From: an uncultured Devosia sp.
Lineage (GTDB): Bacteria > Pseudomonadota > Alphaproteobacteria > Rhizobiales > Devosiaceae
Length of the DNA: 64,000 nt
Direction: 5' to 3'
NCBI RefSeq assembly: GCF_946479885.1
Contig: NZ_CAMLHM010000003.1
Coordinates: 62,001-126,000, forward strand
In this document: positions 26,113-34,262 of the stretch, piece after piece
How the letters are laid out: every line of letters begins with the position of its first letter
How positions within the stretch are numbered: position 1 is the first letter of the stretch
The notes under the pieces: generated by a model
Told to the model about the DNA's origin: nothing
Seen by the model: the letters and a program-made list of their open reading frames with translations, nothing else
Database searches by the model: none
Program-made: the position numbers and the translations under genes

Positions 26113-27223
26113 TCGCCGGGTAGTTTTTCTCACGACGGAATCGGCCAAGGACACCAGAGGTTTTTCGGGGACTTTATTCTACGCGTATGCTGCCCTTGGC
26201 AAAACCGAAGGGATAAGCGTGTCGAACGTGTCCCTACGTCCGCTGCGAAATTTGGTGCGCGGCTTCAACAAGCTGATGGAGTTCGCGACTGGGAAGAAGG
26301 TAGATTATTCTTGGCATCCCGTCTTCACGCGCATCGCTGGGGTGTGCGCAAACCTTGCGGTCAAGACCGCCCGTCCCGACCTTATCGTTGCGCTTGCGGG
26401 TTCTCGCTACCTGGCCGGTCTACGAACGCATGTCCCGATTGTGTACGCGAGCGACGCGACGTTCGCTGCCATATCTGAGCTCTATCCGGCCTATCAAAGC
26501 TGGCCCGCCTGGGCTCGAAAGAATGCAGAAGCGAGCGAGAGGAGGAGCCTAGGCATTGCCGACCGGATTGTCATGTCCTCGGAATGGGCTAGACGTTCGG
26601 CGATCGAGGATTACGACGTACCGGCGTGGAAAGTAGAGGTGGTGCCATACGGCGCCAATCTACCGACTGGCCTTTTGGAAATGAAACACAAGTGTCCTGA
26701 GGAGAATGCCGTGTGTCGGCTTCTTTTTATCGGCATGGACTGGGAGCGGAAAGGTGGGGATTTTGTTCTCGGTGTACACAACGCCCTCCTTGGTCTCGGC
26801 GTCGACAGTACACTTGATATAGTAGGGCCCGCCCCTGAACGCGTCAGGCGCGTGCCTAAGGTGTCTCTCTATGGCAAGTTGAGCAAAGAGAATGATGAAG
26901 ATCTTGCCACGCTCATCTCTCTTTGGAAGAGAGCGCATTTTTTTGTCTTACCCACCGTCGCCGACGCTACGCCAATCGTTTTTTCTGAGGCCGCTTCGTT
27001 TGGAGTGCCATCCATAACTTTCGACGTCGGGGGCACGTCGGATGCCGTTGGATGGGGTGGCAGGACGTTTAGTTTGGGTGATTCACCCCAATCAATCGCT
27101 CTGTTTATTTCGGAATGCTGGAAGGCGCCCGAGAAGTATGAGTCCCTCTCCAAGCTTTCAGTGAGATATGCAGCTGAAAAGGCAAATTGGTCGATGTGGG
27201 TAAGTAACGTGCTCGGCTCTTGA
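26102..27223 (+). CDS. GT4-family glycosyltransferase
   Basis: About 373 residues. A GT-B fold is suggested by VVFLTTESAKDTRGFSGT at the N-terminus, IADRIVMSSEWARRSAI near 155-171, EVVPYGANLP near 180, LLFIGMDWERKGGDFVL near 207-223 and PTVADATPIVFSEAASFGVP near 287-306 (E-x7-E region). ATG 26102 overlaps the pyruvyl transferase stop by 11 bases; ATG 26072 is an alternative. Donor and acceptor are unknown. No gene is seen in the 286 bases before the converging kinase gene. Confidence 0.85.
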   Translation: MQRSRRVVFLTTESAKDTRGFSGTLFYAYAALGKTEGISVSNVSLRPLRNLVRGFNKLMEFATGKKVDYSWHPVFTRIAGVCANLAVKTARPDLIVALAGSRYLAGLRTHVPIVYASDATFAAISELYPAYQSWPAWARKNAEASERRSLGIADRIVMSSEWARRSAIEDYDVPAWKVEVVPYGANLPTGLLEMKHKCPEENAVCRLLFIGMDWERKGGDFVLGVHNALLGLGVDSTLDIVGPAPERVRRVPKVSLYGKLSKENDEDLATLISLWKRAHFFVLPTVADATPIVFSEAASFGVPSITFDVGGTSDAVGWGGRTFSLGDSPQSIALFISECWKAPEKYESLSKLSVRYAAEKANWSMWVSNVLGS

Positions 27224-27509
27224 GGCTGGTTCGGTCCGCCACAGAGTTCCCCCTGATTCTGGCGGCTGCCCTATTCGACATTTGGATCCGACTTAGGCCG
27301 TAGCTTTCAGTAAAAGGTCCAGCGGGATAGACCCACATGGCCGACGGGCGGTGCCGGAGTACTAAGGAGCATTCCGCGCGCAACTGCTAACTCGAGGCCG
27401 CAAGTCTGCAACGCTGAAGTCCATGGCGGCCGCGCCGCCAGCAGTATCTGCCCCAAATGGCGTGGCGCGGTCTGTCCCTGTGCCTAGTAAGAAAGCTGGG
27501 AATACGGCT

Positions 27510-29639
27510 CTATTCGTTTTCGGTGTAGTAGTTCCCGTATTTGCGCATGTATGCGGCGCGCGTTTGGTCCTGCTGGTTGATGACTGCCACGATCTCCGCG
27601 TTGGGCGCCTTGTTTTCCATCAGGCTGGTCACGGCCTGCTTGGCGTCTTGCTGCGAGGTGCTGGCCCAGCGAGTCACGAAGACAATGGCATCGGCCGATG
27701 GAGCAACATACAGGCTGTCGACCACCGGCCCCACCGGTGGCGTGTCCACAATCACCACATCAAAAGTTCGTCTAGCCGCATGAATTAGGCGGGCGAACGA
27801 CCGGCCAGTCAGCAACTGGTCAGTCGGCACATCGCTTCGACGGGCGCCTACGATGATCGTAGCGGAGGACATGGTGTCATGCGAAATGATCGAATTGAAG
27901 TTCTCTGAGTCATCGCTAGTCAGAAACTCCAACAAACCTTGAGACGGTTCGATGCCAAGGTGGCGATGCAGGCTCGGCTTCCGCAGATCGCAGTCAATTA
28001 GCAGAGTTGAATTGCCAGAAAGAGCATACGAGCGCGCTAGTGCGAGGGCTAACGTCGTCTTGCCCTCGTTGGGCGCGGTAGAGGATACCATGATAAGGTG
28101 ACCCGTCCCGGGTTCACTTTGCTTCCCACTTGACCGAATTGATTGTTCCAAGGTTGCGCGAAGGCGTCTGATAGACTCCGCAAAGACCGATAAAGGTGAG
28201 TTCACCATGAGGTTGGCCAGACTTTCCTTTTCGGACTTAGCCTTCTGTCGGGGAACCGCTCCGGCAACACGGGTCCTCAATACAGACGCGAGTTGCGCCT
28301 CGCTCGTGAAGCCCCCGATGACGTTTTCGTACAGGAAGGCCAGTGCGACACCAAGGCCGACGGCAGCCACGCCCGCAACAGCCATTATGAGAAGCCGATT
28401 GGGAAAAGCTGGACGTTCGGGAGGCAGCGCTGGAGAGACAATTCGGCTGTCGGCAACTTGCAAATCCGCCTGCGCTTCAAGATCCTGAACGCGGCTCAGC
28501 AGGGTCTGGTACTGATTGCGAGCGAGCTCAGCGTTCTGCTGCAACTCGAAAATATCGGTGAGCACATCTGGTGGCAGCGAACCGTTCAGGATATCGCGCC
28601 GCAGGTCTTGCCGCAGCGCGTCTTCTTGGGTCTGACTGTCGGTGACGGACTGTCGAAGCGCCGACACCTCCGACGTGGCAGTGTCCCGCAGTCTGGACTC
28701 AATACTGGCAAGCTCCTGTTGGAGGTCCACCGCGACTGCGGACCCCTCAGCCGTGCCGGACAACTGGTTGGCCAAATCAGCACGCTGCCGTTCTAACTCG
28801 CTCAGCGCCTGTGATTGAAGCGAGGCAACAACCGTTTCCCAATCATCGTTCGCCAAACTATTCTGGACCTGGTCAGCGATACGAGCGTTGTCGTTTCGGG
28901 CTTGGTTGAGCTGGCGGATTTGCTGCTGGATGCGTGTCAGATCAGAACGCCCGCTGTCGGTTGCGATCCGTTCGATATTGGTGTCGATAAAGCTATCGAA
29001 CGAACCTTCCGACATAGTGATGGCCTCGCGTGCTTGAACGATGCGAGCCTGCAGAATGTCTCGAGAGGCGAGAGTACTTGATACCTTCGATTGGACTTGG
29101 TCCTCGATGTAAGCCTGCGAAATCGCATTAGCTAGTCGCGCCGCCCGTTCGGGATCTTGTGACCTGGCAGAAACAGCAATTAGGTAGGTCAGTCCTCTTC
29201 TTTGGACGGACACAGCGTTTCGCAGGTTATTAAGAGCTTGATTGAGGGCTTCGGTCGCGGTGGGCGGCGCTGGATCGGCCAGACGAAGGAAGGTTAGCAC
29301 CCTCTCTCGCAAAGATAGCGACACGCCCACCGAGGCGTCCGCAGTCAGGTCCTCTGCCTCGATCACTTTGAGCAGAACATTGTCCGAGCGCAGGATTTCC
29401 ACCTCGCTGTCAATGCGAGCACTGTCACTGCTTGTGCCCATCATCTGTGCTTCGGGATCAAGCAGATTCTTGCGTGTCGGATCCACAAGAATCAGCGTTG
29501 AAGCGGAGTAGATCGGCGTCAACGAGAACGTGACTAACCCCGCTAGCAAAACCACGCTAATGACTGAGATCGCGATCAACCGGAATTGGCGGCGCAGCAA
29601 ATCGGCGATGCTGCGCAGGTCGATCGTCGTCTCTTCCAT
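27510..29639 (-). CDS. Wzc/ExoP-type polysaccharide co-polymerase and tyrosine autokinase
   Basis: 709-residue inner-membrane protein controlling chain length and export. N-terminal Wzz domain with its first helix near 18-38 (LIAISVISVVLLAGLVTF), a long periplasmic coiled-coil region (about 190-385), then a second helix near 410-435. The C-terminal bacterial tyrosine-kinase domain has Walker A (SSTAPNEGKTTLALALAR), Walker A' (LLIDCDLRKPSLH) and Walker B (VVIVDTPP). The tail has clustered tyrosines (YMRKYGNYYTENE), as expected for autophosphorylation. AAGGA precedes ATG 29639. Confidence 0.93.
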   Translation of the reverse strand: MEETTIDLRSIADLLRRQFRLIAISVISVVLLAGLVTFSLTPIYSASTLILVDPTRKNLLDPEAQMMGTSSDSARIDSEVEILRSDNVLLKVIEAEDLTADASVGVSLSLRERVLTFLRLADPAPPTATEALNQALNNLRNAVSVQRRGLTYLIAVSARSQDPERAARLANAISQAYIEDQVQSKVSSTLASRDILQARIVQAREAITMSEGSFDSFIDTNIERIATDSGRSDLTRIQQQIRQLNQARNDNARIADQVQNSLANDDWETVVASLQSQALSELERQRADLANQLSGTAEGSAVAVDLQQELASIESRLRDTATSEVSALRQSVTDSQTQEDALRQDLRRDILNGSLPPDVLTDIFELQQNAELARNQYQTLLSRVQDLEAQADLQVADSRIVSPALPPERPAFPNRLLIMAVAGVAAVGLGVALAFLYENVIGGFTSEAQLASVLRTRVAGAVPRQKAKSEKESLANLMVNSPLSVFAESIRRLRATLEQSIRSSGKQSEPGTGHLIMVSSTAPNEGKTTLALALARSYALSGNSTLLIDCDLRKPSLHRHLGIEPSQGLLEFLTSDDSENFNSIISHDTMSSATIIVGARRSDVPTDQLLTGRSFARLIHAARRTFDVVIVDTPPVGPVVDSLYVAPSADAIVFVTRWASTSQQDAKQAVTSLMENKAPNAEIVAVINQQDQTRAAYMRKYGNYYTENE

Positions 29640-29723
29640 TAGTCAATCCTTGGGGATTAATCGCATTGGTGGGCCCTTATGGGACACAAGGGGACTGCTG
29701 ACAAACTTATTGAGCGTTTATCG

Positions 29724-30527
29724 TTACTTGGTAAGCGTTCTTTTTGCAGCGGACGTATTCAGGAAAAGCAGGTCGCCGCTGGCGTCGAGCCTTAGTGCTG
29801 TCAGAACACCCGTTGCGAATGCACCCGTGTCGATACCTATGCGGTTCGACAAAACCTCAGGCGCGGTTACCGGGGTGTGGCCGTGGACGACACGGAAGGG
29901 CCGAAGTTGAGCATCGCTCAGGAAGGGCTCCCGTATCCACAGCAAATCGGCTTCTGTTTGGTCCTCAAGCGGAATGCCGGGTCGCACACCAGCGTGGGCA
30001 AACACTATGCCGGGCAGCTGCAGACTCGTAGGAAGTGACTCCAAAAGGTCGATGTGTTCGTTAGGAATGTGACTCCCTAGCAGGTTTCGCCTTGCTGTTA
30101 TCGAGACGGTGCCGAGAGCGTCGATATCGATGCCGTACGAGGCCAATGTCTCCATTCCCCCGAAGCGCAACCAGTCCGAATCTAAGGACGGAGATCGCAG
30201 AAACTTCAGCATCATGGTTTCGTGGTTGCCGGCTAGGCAAATGCGGCGGAAGCCGGCCGGCGGTGCGCTGCAGAGCCTGTCCAGCACGGCAGCCGAGGCC
30301 GGACCGCGGTCTACGTAGTCGCCCAACATGACGATCCACTTATCGCCTGAGACTCCTATGCCGTCTTGGACGATCCGGCGTTCCAGCTCTTCGAGCTCCT
30401 TGAGACAACCGTGCACGTCGCCGATCGCATAAACGAGCGCTGGCCAGGAGACCGCGTTAAGGCGTGGTCGGGTCCGCTCCGGTGCCTCCGCGCGGCCAAG
30501 TAGCCGTTGAATGAAGCGTCGCATCAC
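29724..30527 (-). CDS. PPP-family metallophosphatase (Ser/Thr or Tyr protein phosphatase-like)
   Basis: Cytoplasmic phosphoesterase of about 267 residues with all PPP motifs: IGDVHGCLKEL near 34-44, MLGDYVDRGP near 66-75, LAGNHETMM near 96-104, and later FAHAGVRPG and VVHGHTP supplying the last metal-binding His residues. Either GTG 30527 or ATG 30524 starts it. It is translated from one mRNA with the polymerase upstream (9-base gap) and the tyrosine kinase downstream. It occupies the place where a Wzb-type phosphatase would be expected, so Wzc-P may be its target (inference). Confidence 0.85.
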   Translation of the reverse strand: MMRRFIQRLLGRAEAPERTRPRLNAVSWPALVYAIGDVHGCLKELEELERRIVQDGIGVSGDKWIVMLGDYVDRGPASAAVLDRLCSAPPAGFRRICLAGNHETMMLKFLRSPSLDSDWLRFGGMETLASYGIDIDALGTVSITARRNLLGSHIPNEHIDLLESLPTSLQLPGIVFAHAGVRPGIPLEDQTEADLLWIREPFLSDAQLRPFRVVHGHTPVTAPEVLSNRIGIDTGAFATGVLTALRLDASGDLLFLNTSAAKRTLTK

Positions 30528-30536
30528 CGACGGTCC

Positions 30537-31958
30537 CTATCGCTTCGGCTCGTAGGCCGCGGCTGTCCCCGCAGCCACGATAGCCAACAACATGAAACTG
30601 TTTGCCTGAATCTCGAGACTGAAATCGACCAGAGAATGCAGGCCGCCAAGTACCAGGGCCGCCAACGCCACAGTCTGAGCAGCCCAGTTTCTACTGGCGC
30701 GGCGCAAGGATCCGATCAATCGGAGTGCGGTAACAACCGCCATCAAGGTAGGGATCGATCCGGCGACCAGCCCCAGTTCGCTCCACAGCGCTAGATAGGA
30801 ATTGTGCGCTTTGTCCCAGGTTACCCCTGAGGTAACTGGCTCTCGATGCACGAGGGGAAAAGCCAGTTCAAACGATCCTCCGCCAAAGCCGAGCATCGGT
30901 CGCCTGAGGATCAGTTCCCATACCTGAACGTAAAGATCGGTACGTATCGTGCTCGAACGATCAAGGTCCAAGATGCGATCGAACATTGAGGCGCCGAACA
31001 GTACCAAACCCAAAGCGGCCGCCAAGATGCCTAACGCAATGATCCCGACCGTGAGCGCCAGAGACACACCCGTGCGCGTTAATACCACTAAAACTACAAC
31101 CAGAGAGCCGGCAAAGGTAGCCAGCAGGCCCATACGTGACTGCGTTGCCACGATCATTGCGATCAGTAACAGGAATACGACGCCGTAGAGCACGATGGCG
31201 CTGGTGTTCCCAGCGACCCGTCCATCATTAGGGTGACGTTCAACTTGGTCGATGATGCGGCGACCAACTTGGGACAGCGCAATAATCGCTCCAAAGCCAA
31301 GGAAGGTCGCGAACGAGTTGCGGTTTACGAAGGGGCCCGTAGCCGATCCTTCATAGGCAGTCTTTGCGATCCCTAAAACGGTATCGCCACTATTCAAGCT
31401 GATTACACCGAGCACCGCATATGCGCTGATGACAATCAAAACTCCGTCGAGGAGCCACTGTCGTCTTCCGTCATTTACTGCCGCCTGGAGAACTAGAACG
31501 AAGAAAACACCATAGGTGATCTGCCGCATCAGCATCAGTAGCGTCATGTCGGGCGTGATCGAGACCGTATTGCTGACGAGGGGTACGCCCCCGACCTCCG
31601 CATAGGCTATTGGCCCGAAGATGCTTCCAAAAGGCAGGATTTGAATCCCTAGGAAGATGATGAAAGCGACGTACAGGGCAACGGAAAGGCCAAGCCCTCG
31701 CAATGGGTGTCGAAAAGTTTCCCCAAGTCGATGTAACGACCAGATGTAAAGAACGGCTGCCACGCCTGTGTAGGTGGCAAAGAACCCCCACGAAAAACCA
31801 TGGACGCTGCCGAAGGGCAGGGGAACCAGTCCCAGCAAAATAATGAGCGCCCATCCCATGCGACGGTTAGTCGCCGTCTGCCGACTAGAGGCCGGCGAGG
31901 GAGGAACGCGCCTTCCACTGCGACCGGATCGGCTAGTGGTTATTTCGATGTCGCTCAT
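30537..31958 (-). CDS. O-antigen ligase/Wzy-like polymerase 2
   Basis: Polytopic membrane protein of 473 residues with 10-12 helices and a Wzy_C-type loop: GPFVNRNSFATFLGFGAIIAL near 220, RMGLLATFAGSLVVVLVV, then RRPMLGFGGGSFELAFP and WDKAHNSYLALWSELGLVAG in the big periplasmic loop. The NRN and HN(S/D) motifs are typical of O-antigen ligase family members. The first 30 residues are basic and Ser-rich. ATG 31958 lies one base after the stop of the upstream gene. Confidence 0.85.
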   Translation of the reverse strand: MSDIEITTSRSGRSGRRVPPSPASSRQTATNRRMGWALIILLGLVPLPFGSVHGFSWGFFATYTGVAAVLYIWSLHRLGETFRHPLRGLGLSVALYVAFIIFLGIQILPFGSIFGPIAYAEVGGVPLVSNTVSITPDMTLLMLMRQITYGVFFVLVLQAAVNDGRRQWLLDGVLIVISAYAVLGVISLNSGDTVLGIAKTAYEGSATGPFVNRNSFATFLGFGAIIALSQVGRRIIDQVERHPNDGRVAGNTSAIVLYGVVFLLLIAMIVATQSRMGLLATFAGSLVVVLVVLTRTGVSLALTVGIIALGILAAALGLVLFGASMFDRILDLDRSSTIRTDLYVQVWELILRRPMLGFGGGSFELAFPLVHREPVTSGVTWDKAHNSYLALWSELGLVAGSIPTLMAVVTALRLIGSLRRASRNWAAQTVALAALVLGGLHSLVDFSLEIQANSFMLLAIVAAGTAAAYEPKR

Positions 31959-31959
31959 G

Positions 31960-32634
31960 CTATCGCCCCGACTTAGAGAGCACGCTTCGGACGGCGTCGA
32001 GGAAAGTGCGCTGGTGTACGGGCGCCATGCGCTTTAGCAACTCGTCCATCCGGGTGCGAAACTGGACGCTTGAAATGTAGAGCCGAGCGACCGAGGGCGC
32101 GTAAGGCCCTCCAGCAACGAGCTCGATGTCTTCGTTGTGTCGGCTTAGGGCTTCCGCCGACAGCATCGCGTAGTTTCGTTCGCTCGCCGTCACCCTGAGA
32201 CTGGCAATCCACCCCTCATTGGGCCCTGTAGCCTGCGACTGCAGCAGCGCAGAATTGAATCCGGGTGTATCTCCGCGCGATGCGGCAGCCGAGGCAAGGA
32301 CGAGCCACGCAAATGAATCAGAGGGATTGAGCTCTGTAAGGTCACTCGCCATGTCACGGCACACGTCGATCAGCCGCTGCTGGTCCGCTACTGACAGAAA
32401 CTGCATCTCGAGCGCTTGACCCGACCGTAAGACCTGTTCGCAATCGAGTAACGCACGATGCTGAGACAGTAGCGTAAGGCCAATGGGTGCCTCGCCATCT
32501 GGCATGTTTGCGACACGCGCAATTGCCGTTGCGCCACCGCGCACATTAGGCGCGGCTTCTTGATACATAACCCAGAACCCCAGCAGGGCGGCCAACACCC
32601 CTGCGATGATCAAGGGCCATCTTGTACTTACCAT
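31960..32634 (-). CDS. membrane-anchored hypothetical protein of the exopolysaccharide operon
   Basis: Function unknown. About 224 residues from ATG 32634, a start preferred because the membrane anchor (LIIAGVLAALLGFWVMYQE) follows at once; a longer frame reaches 32808 with ATG 32682 as another option. The periplasmic part is helical, with paired Leu/Ala patterns (SFAWLVLASAAASRGD, MDELLKRMAPVHQRTFLDAV) that recall TPR-like repeats, but no domain is certain. It is first in a four-gene minus-strand operon with the polymerase, phosphatase and kinase. Confidence 0.7.
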   Translation of the reverse strand: MVSTRWPLIIAGVLAALLGFWVMYQEAAPNVRGGATAIARVANMPDGEAPIGLTLLSQHRALLDCEQVLRSGQALEMQFLSVADQQRLIDVCRDMASDLTELNPSDSFAWLVLASAAASRGDTPGFNSALLQSQATGPNEGWIASLRVTASERNYAMLSAEALSRHNEDIELVAGGPYAPSVARLYISSVQFRTRMDELLKRMAPVHQRTFLDAVRSVLSKSGR

Positions 32635-32831
32635 AGTTCCGGTCCAGTCCGGCCGGCTACTGTGCCGATCTTCTGACCTCATATGTCGCAACTTTGCCTG
32701 GCTCGGCAAGTCTTTCGCGAGGCAACGTTTTGCCGAGTTGCTGGAGTACTTAACGCGTGAGTCTGGCCCCACTTGGGACCCGGACGTGGCCGATTGCACG
32801 ACGTTCACGGGAATGCTAAAGGCTCCCGCGC

Positions 32832-32907
32832 GCCGGTATAGCTCAGTTGGTAGAGCGCCTGATTTGTAATCAGGATGTCGCGGGTTCGAATCCTGCTGCC
32901 GGCACCA
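32832..32907 (+). tRNA. tRNA-Thr(UGU)
   Basis: 76 bases with encoded CCA. The acceptor GCCGGTA pairs with TGCCGGC, the anticodon loop is TTTGTAA (anticodon TGT), and GTTCGAATC is the T-loop. Its 3' end is followed by an integrase gene, so it is probably a phage/ICE attachment site. No second copy of its 3' end was found in this window. Confidence 0.97.
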
Positions 32908-32930
32908 TCCACTTGCCCTCCGAGATTTCC

Positions 32931-32960
32931 TTGCCTGGCGTACGCGTAGCGTACGGGCAA
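32931..32960. repeat. inverted repeat between tRNA-Thr and the integrase
   Basis: CGTACGC-GTA-GCGTACG forms a perfect 7-bp stem, extended after a 3-base bulge by TTGCC/GGCAA. It lies 24 bases after the tRNA. It could be an integrase or excisionase binding site, or a tRNA terminator. Confidence 0.5.
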
Positions 32961-33059
32961 CGGAATGCCATGCAAATTGTATGGGTCAGTGAACCACGTC
33001 GACAACGATTTCTCGTCAGACGTTTAGTTGGGACAAACTGCAATCGGATTGATCTGACC

Positions 33060-34232
33060 ATGCCGCATCTCGAGAAGGGCAGGGCGACTGCGGTCTCTCA
33101 TTTCTGGGATGAATCTGCCAGAGGTCGCTGGAGGGGCGCGACCTATGACAGCGACAGCGACGGGCCAGAGGTCGTTGATGGGCGAACAAGACCACTAACA
33201 ATAGACACGGTGTGGGACCTAATCAGGCTCTACCGCGCTTCGGGGTACTATCTGGATTTGACCCCATCCAGCAGAGAATCCTACGACCAATATCTGGCTC
33301 GCATTGCCGACAAATTCGGCAACCTTCCACTTAGGGCATTTGAGAGACGTGGTGCGCGAGCGGCAATCCGTCAATGGCGTGACAGCGTTCTGGCCCATCG
33401 TCCCAGAACAGCAGACCTCACGGTGGGAATGCTTCGCCGTCTGTTGAATTTCGGGGTCGACGAGGAATACCTCGATCGCAACCCAGCCTCGCTCCTGGGT
33501 CGCCTGCATACCACCACCCGCCGGGACAAGATTTGGTCTGACGCACAAATCGCCACCTTCCTAGCGAAAGCTCCCAGACACATCGCGCGGGCGCTGCTGT
33601 TAGCGATCTGGACGGGACAACGCCAAGCCGATCTCATAGGTCTGACCTGGAGCTCCTATGACGGAACCTACATTAGGTTGCAACAGGGCAAGGGCGCTGG
33701 TGGTCAGGGGCGGCGCGTGAAGGTGCTTGTCGCGGCTGAACTGAGAAAAGTGCTCGAGGAGATAAGGGAAGAACAGGTCGCCCGGTCTCAGCACCCTGAT
33801 GCAACTAAGCGCGTGCCGCAGCCTGATGTCATCCTTACCACAGAAAGGGGGTCTCCTTGGCAAAGTGGCTTCAAATGTGCGTGGCGTCGAGCGGTCCGAA
33901 ATGCCGGCATCACGGGGGTGACGTTTCATGATCTTCGGGGCACGTTCATAACCTTGGCTCATCGCGCGCGGTCCCCCATCAAGGATATCGCAGAGGCCAC
34001 CGGACACGATGAATTAGAATGCGAACGTACCATCCGTCGGCACTACCTAGCTACGGGGGCCGAATTGGTGATCTCCAAATTGGAAGTCGTTTCGGAGTTT
34101 ACGGACGCAAATTGGGATGCGGGGGCGAGGAGCAGCAGCGCACTTCTCGATGAGGCCGGCTTGCCCATAGCGCAGGACATTGGGCGATCACTAGGACCGC
34201 GACGTGCTCGGAGACGGCGGGTCTCGCCATAG
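33060..34232 (+). CDS. tyrosine-type site-specific recombinase (integrase) at tRNA-Thr
   Basis: Tyrosine recombinase of about 390 residues. SAM-like N-terminal DNA-binding domain near 60-140; catalytic domain with Arg in WTGQRQADLIGLTW, a Lys/His region, HDLRGTFITLAH (HxxR), ATGHDELECE, and the nucleophile Tyr in RRHYLATG. A basic tail RRARRRR ends the protein. ATG 33060 is a conservative start; the frame is open back into the tRNA, and ATG 32970 is possible. Its position immediately 3' of tRNA-Thr marks the left end of an integrated element. Confidence 0.88.
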   Translation: MPHLEKGRATAVSHFWDESARGRWRGATYDSDSDGPEVVDGRTRPLTIDTVWDLIRLYRASGYYLDLTPSSRESYDQYLARIADKFGNLPLRAFERRGARAAIRQWRDSVLAHRPRTADLTVGMLRRLLNFGVDEEYLDRNPASLLGRLHTTTRRDKIWSDAQIATFLAKAPRHIARALLLAIWTGQRQADLIGLTWSSYDGTYIRLQQGKGAGGQGRRVKVLVAAELRKVLEEIREEQVARSQHPDATKRVPQPDVILTTERGSPWQSGFKCAWRRAVRNAGITGVTFHDLRGTFITLAHRARSPIKDIAEATGHDELECERTIRRHYLATGAELVISKLEVVSEFTDANWDAGARSSSALLDEAGLPIAQDIGRSLGPRRARRRRVSP

Positions 34233-34262
34233 GCAGAAACTTCCCCACCAATAGACGTGGCG

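Noticed and set aside
27485..27500. AAGAAAGCTGGG resembling part of a recombination cloning site (attB2)
   Set aside because: Only a short stretch matches and the flanks differ; coincidence in natural sequence.
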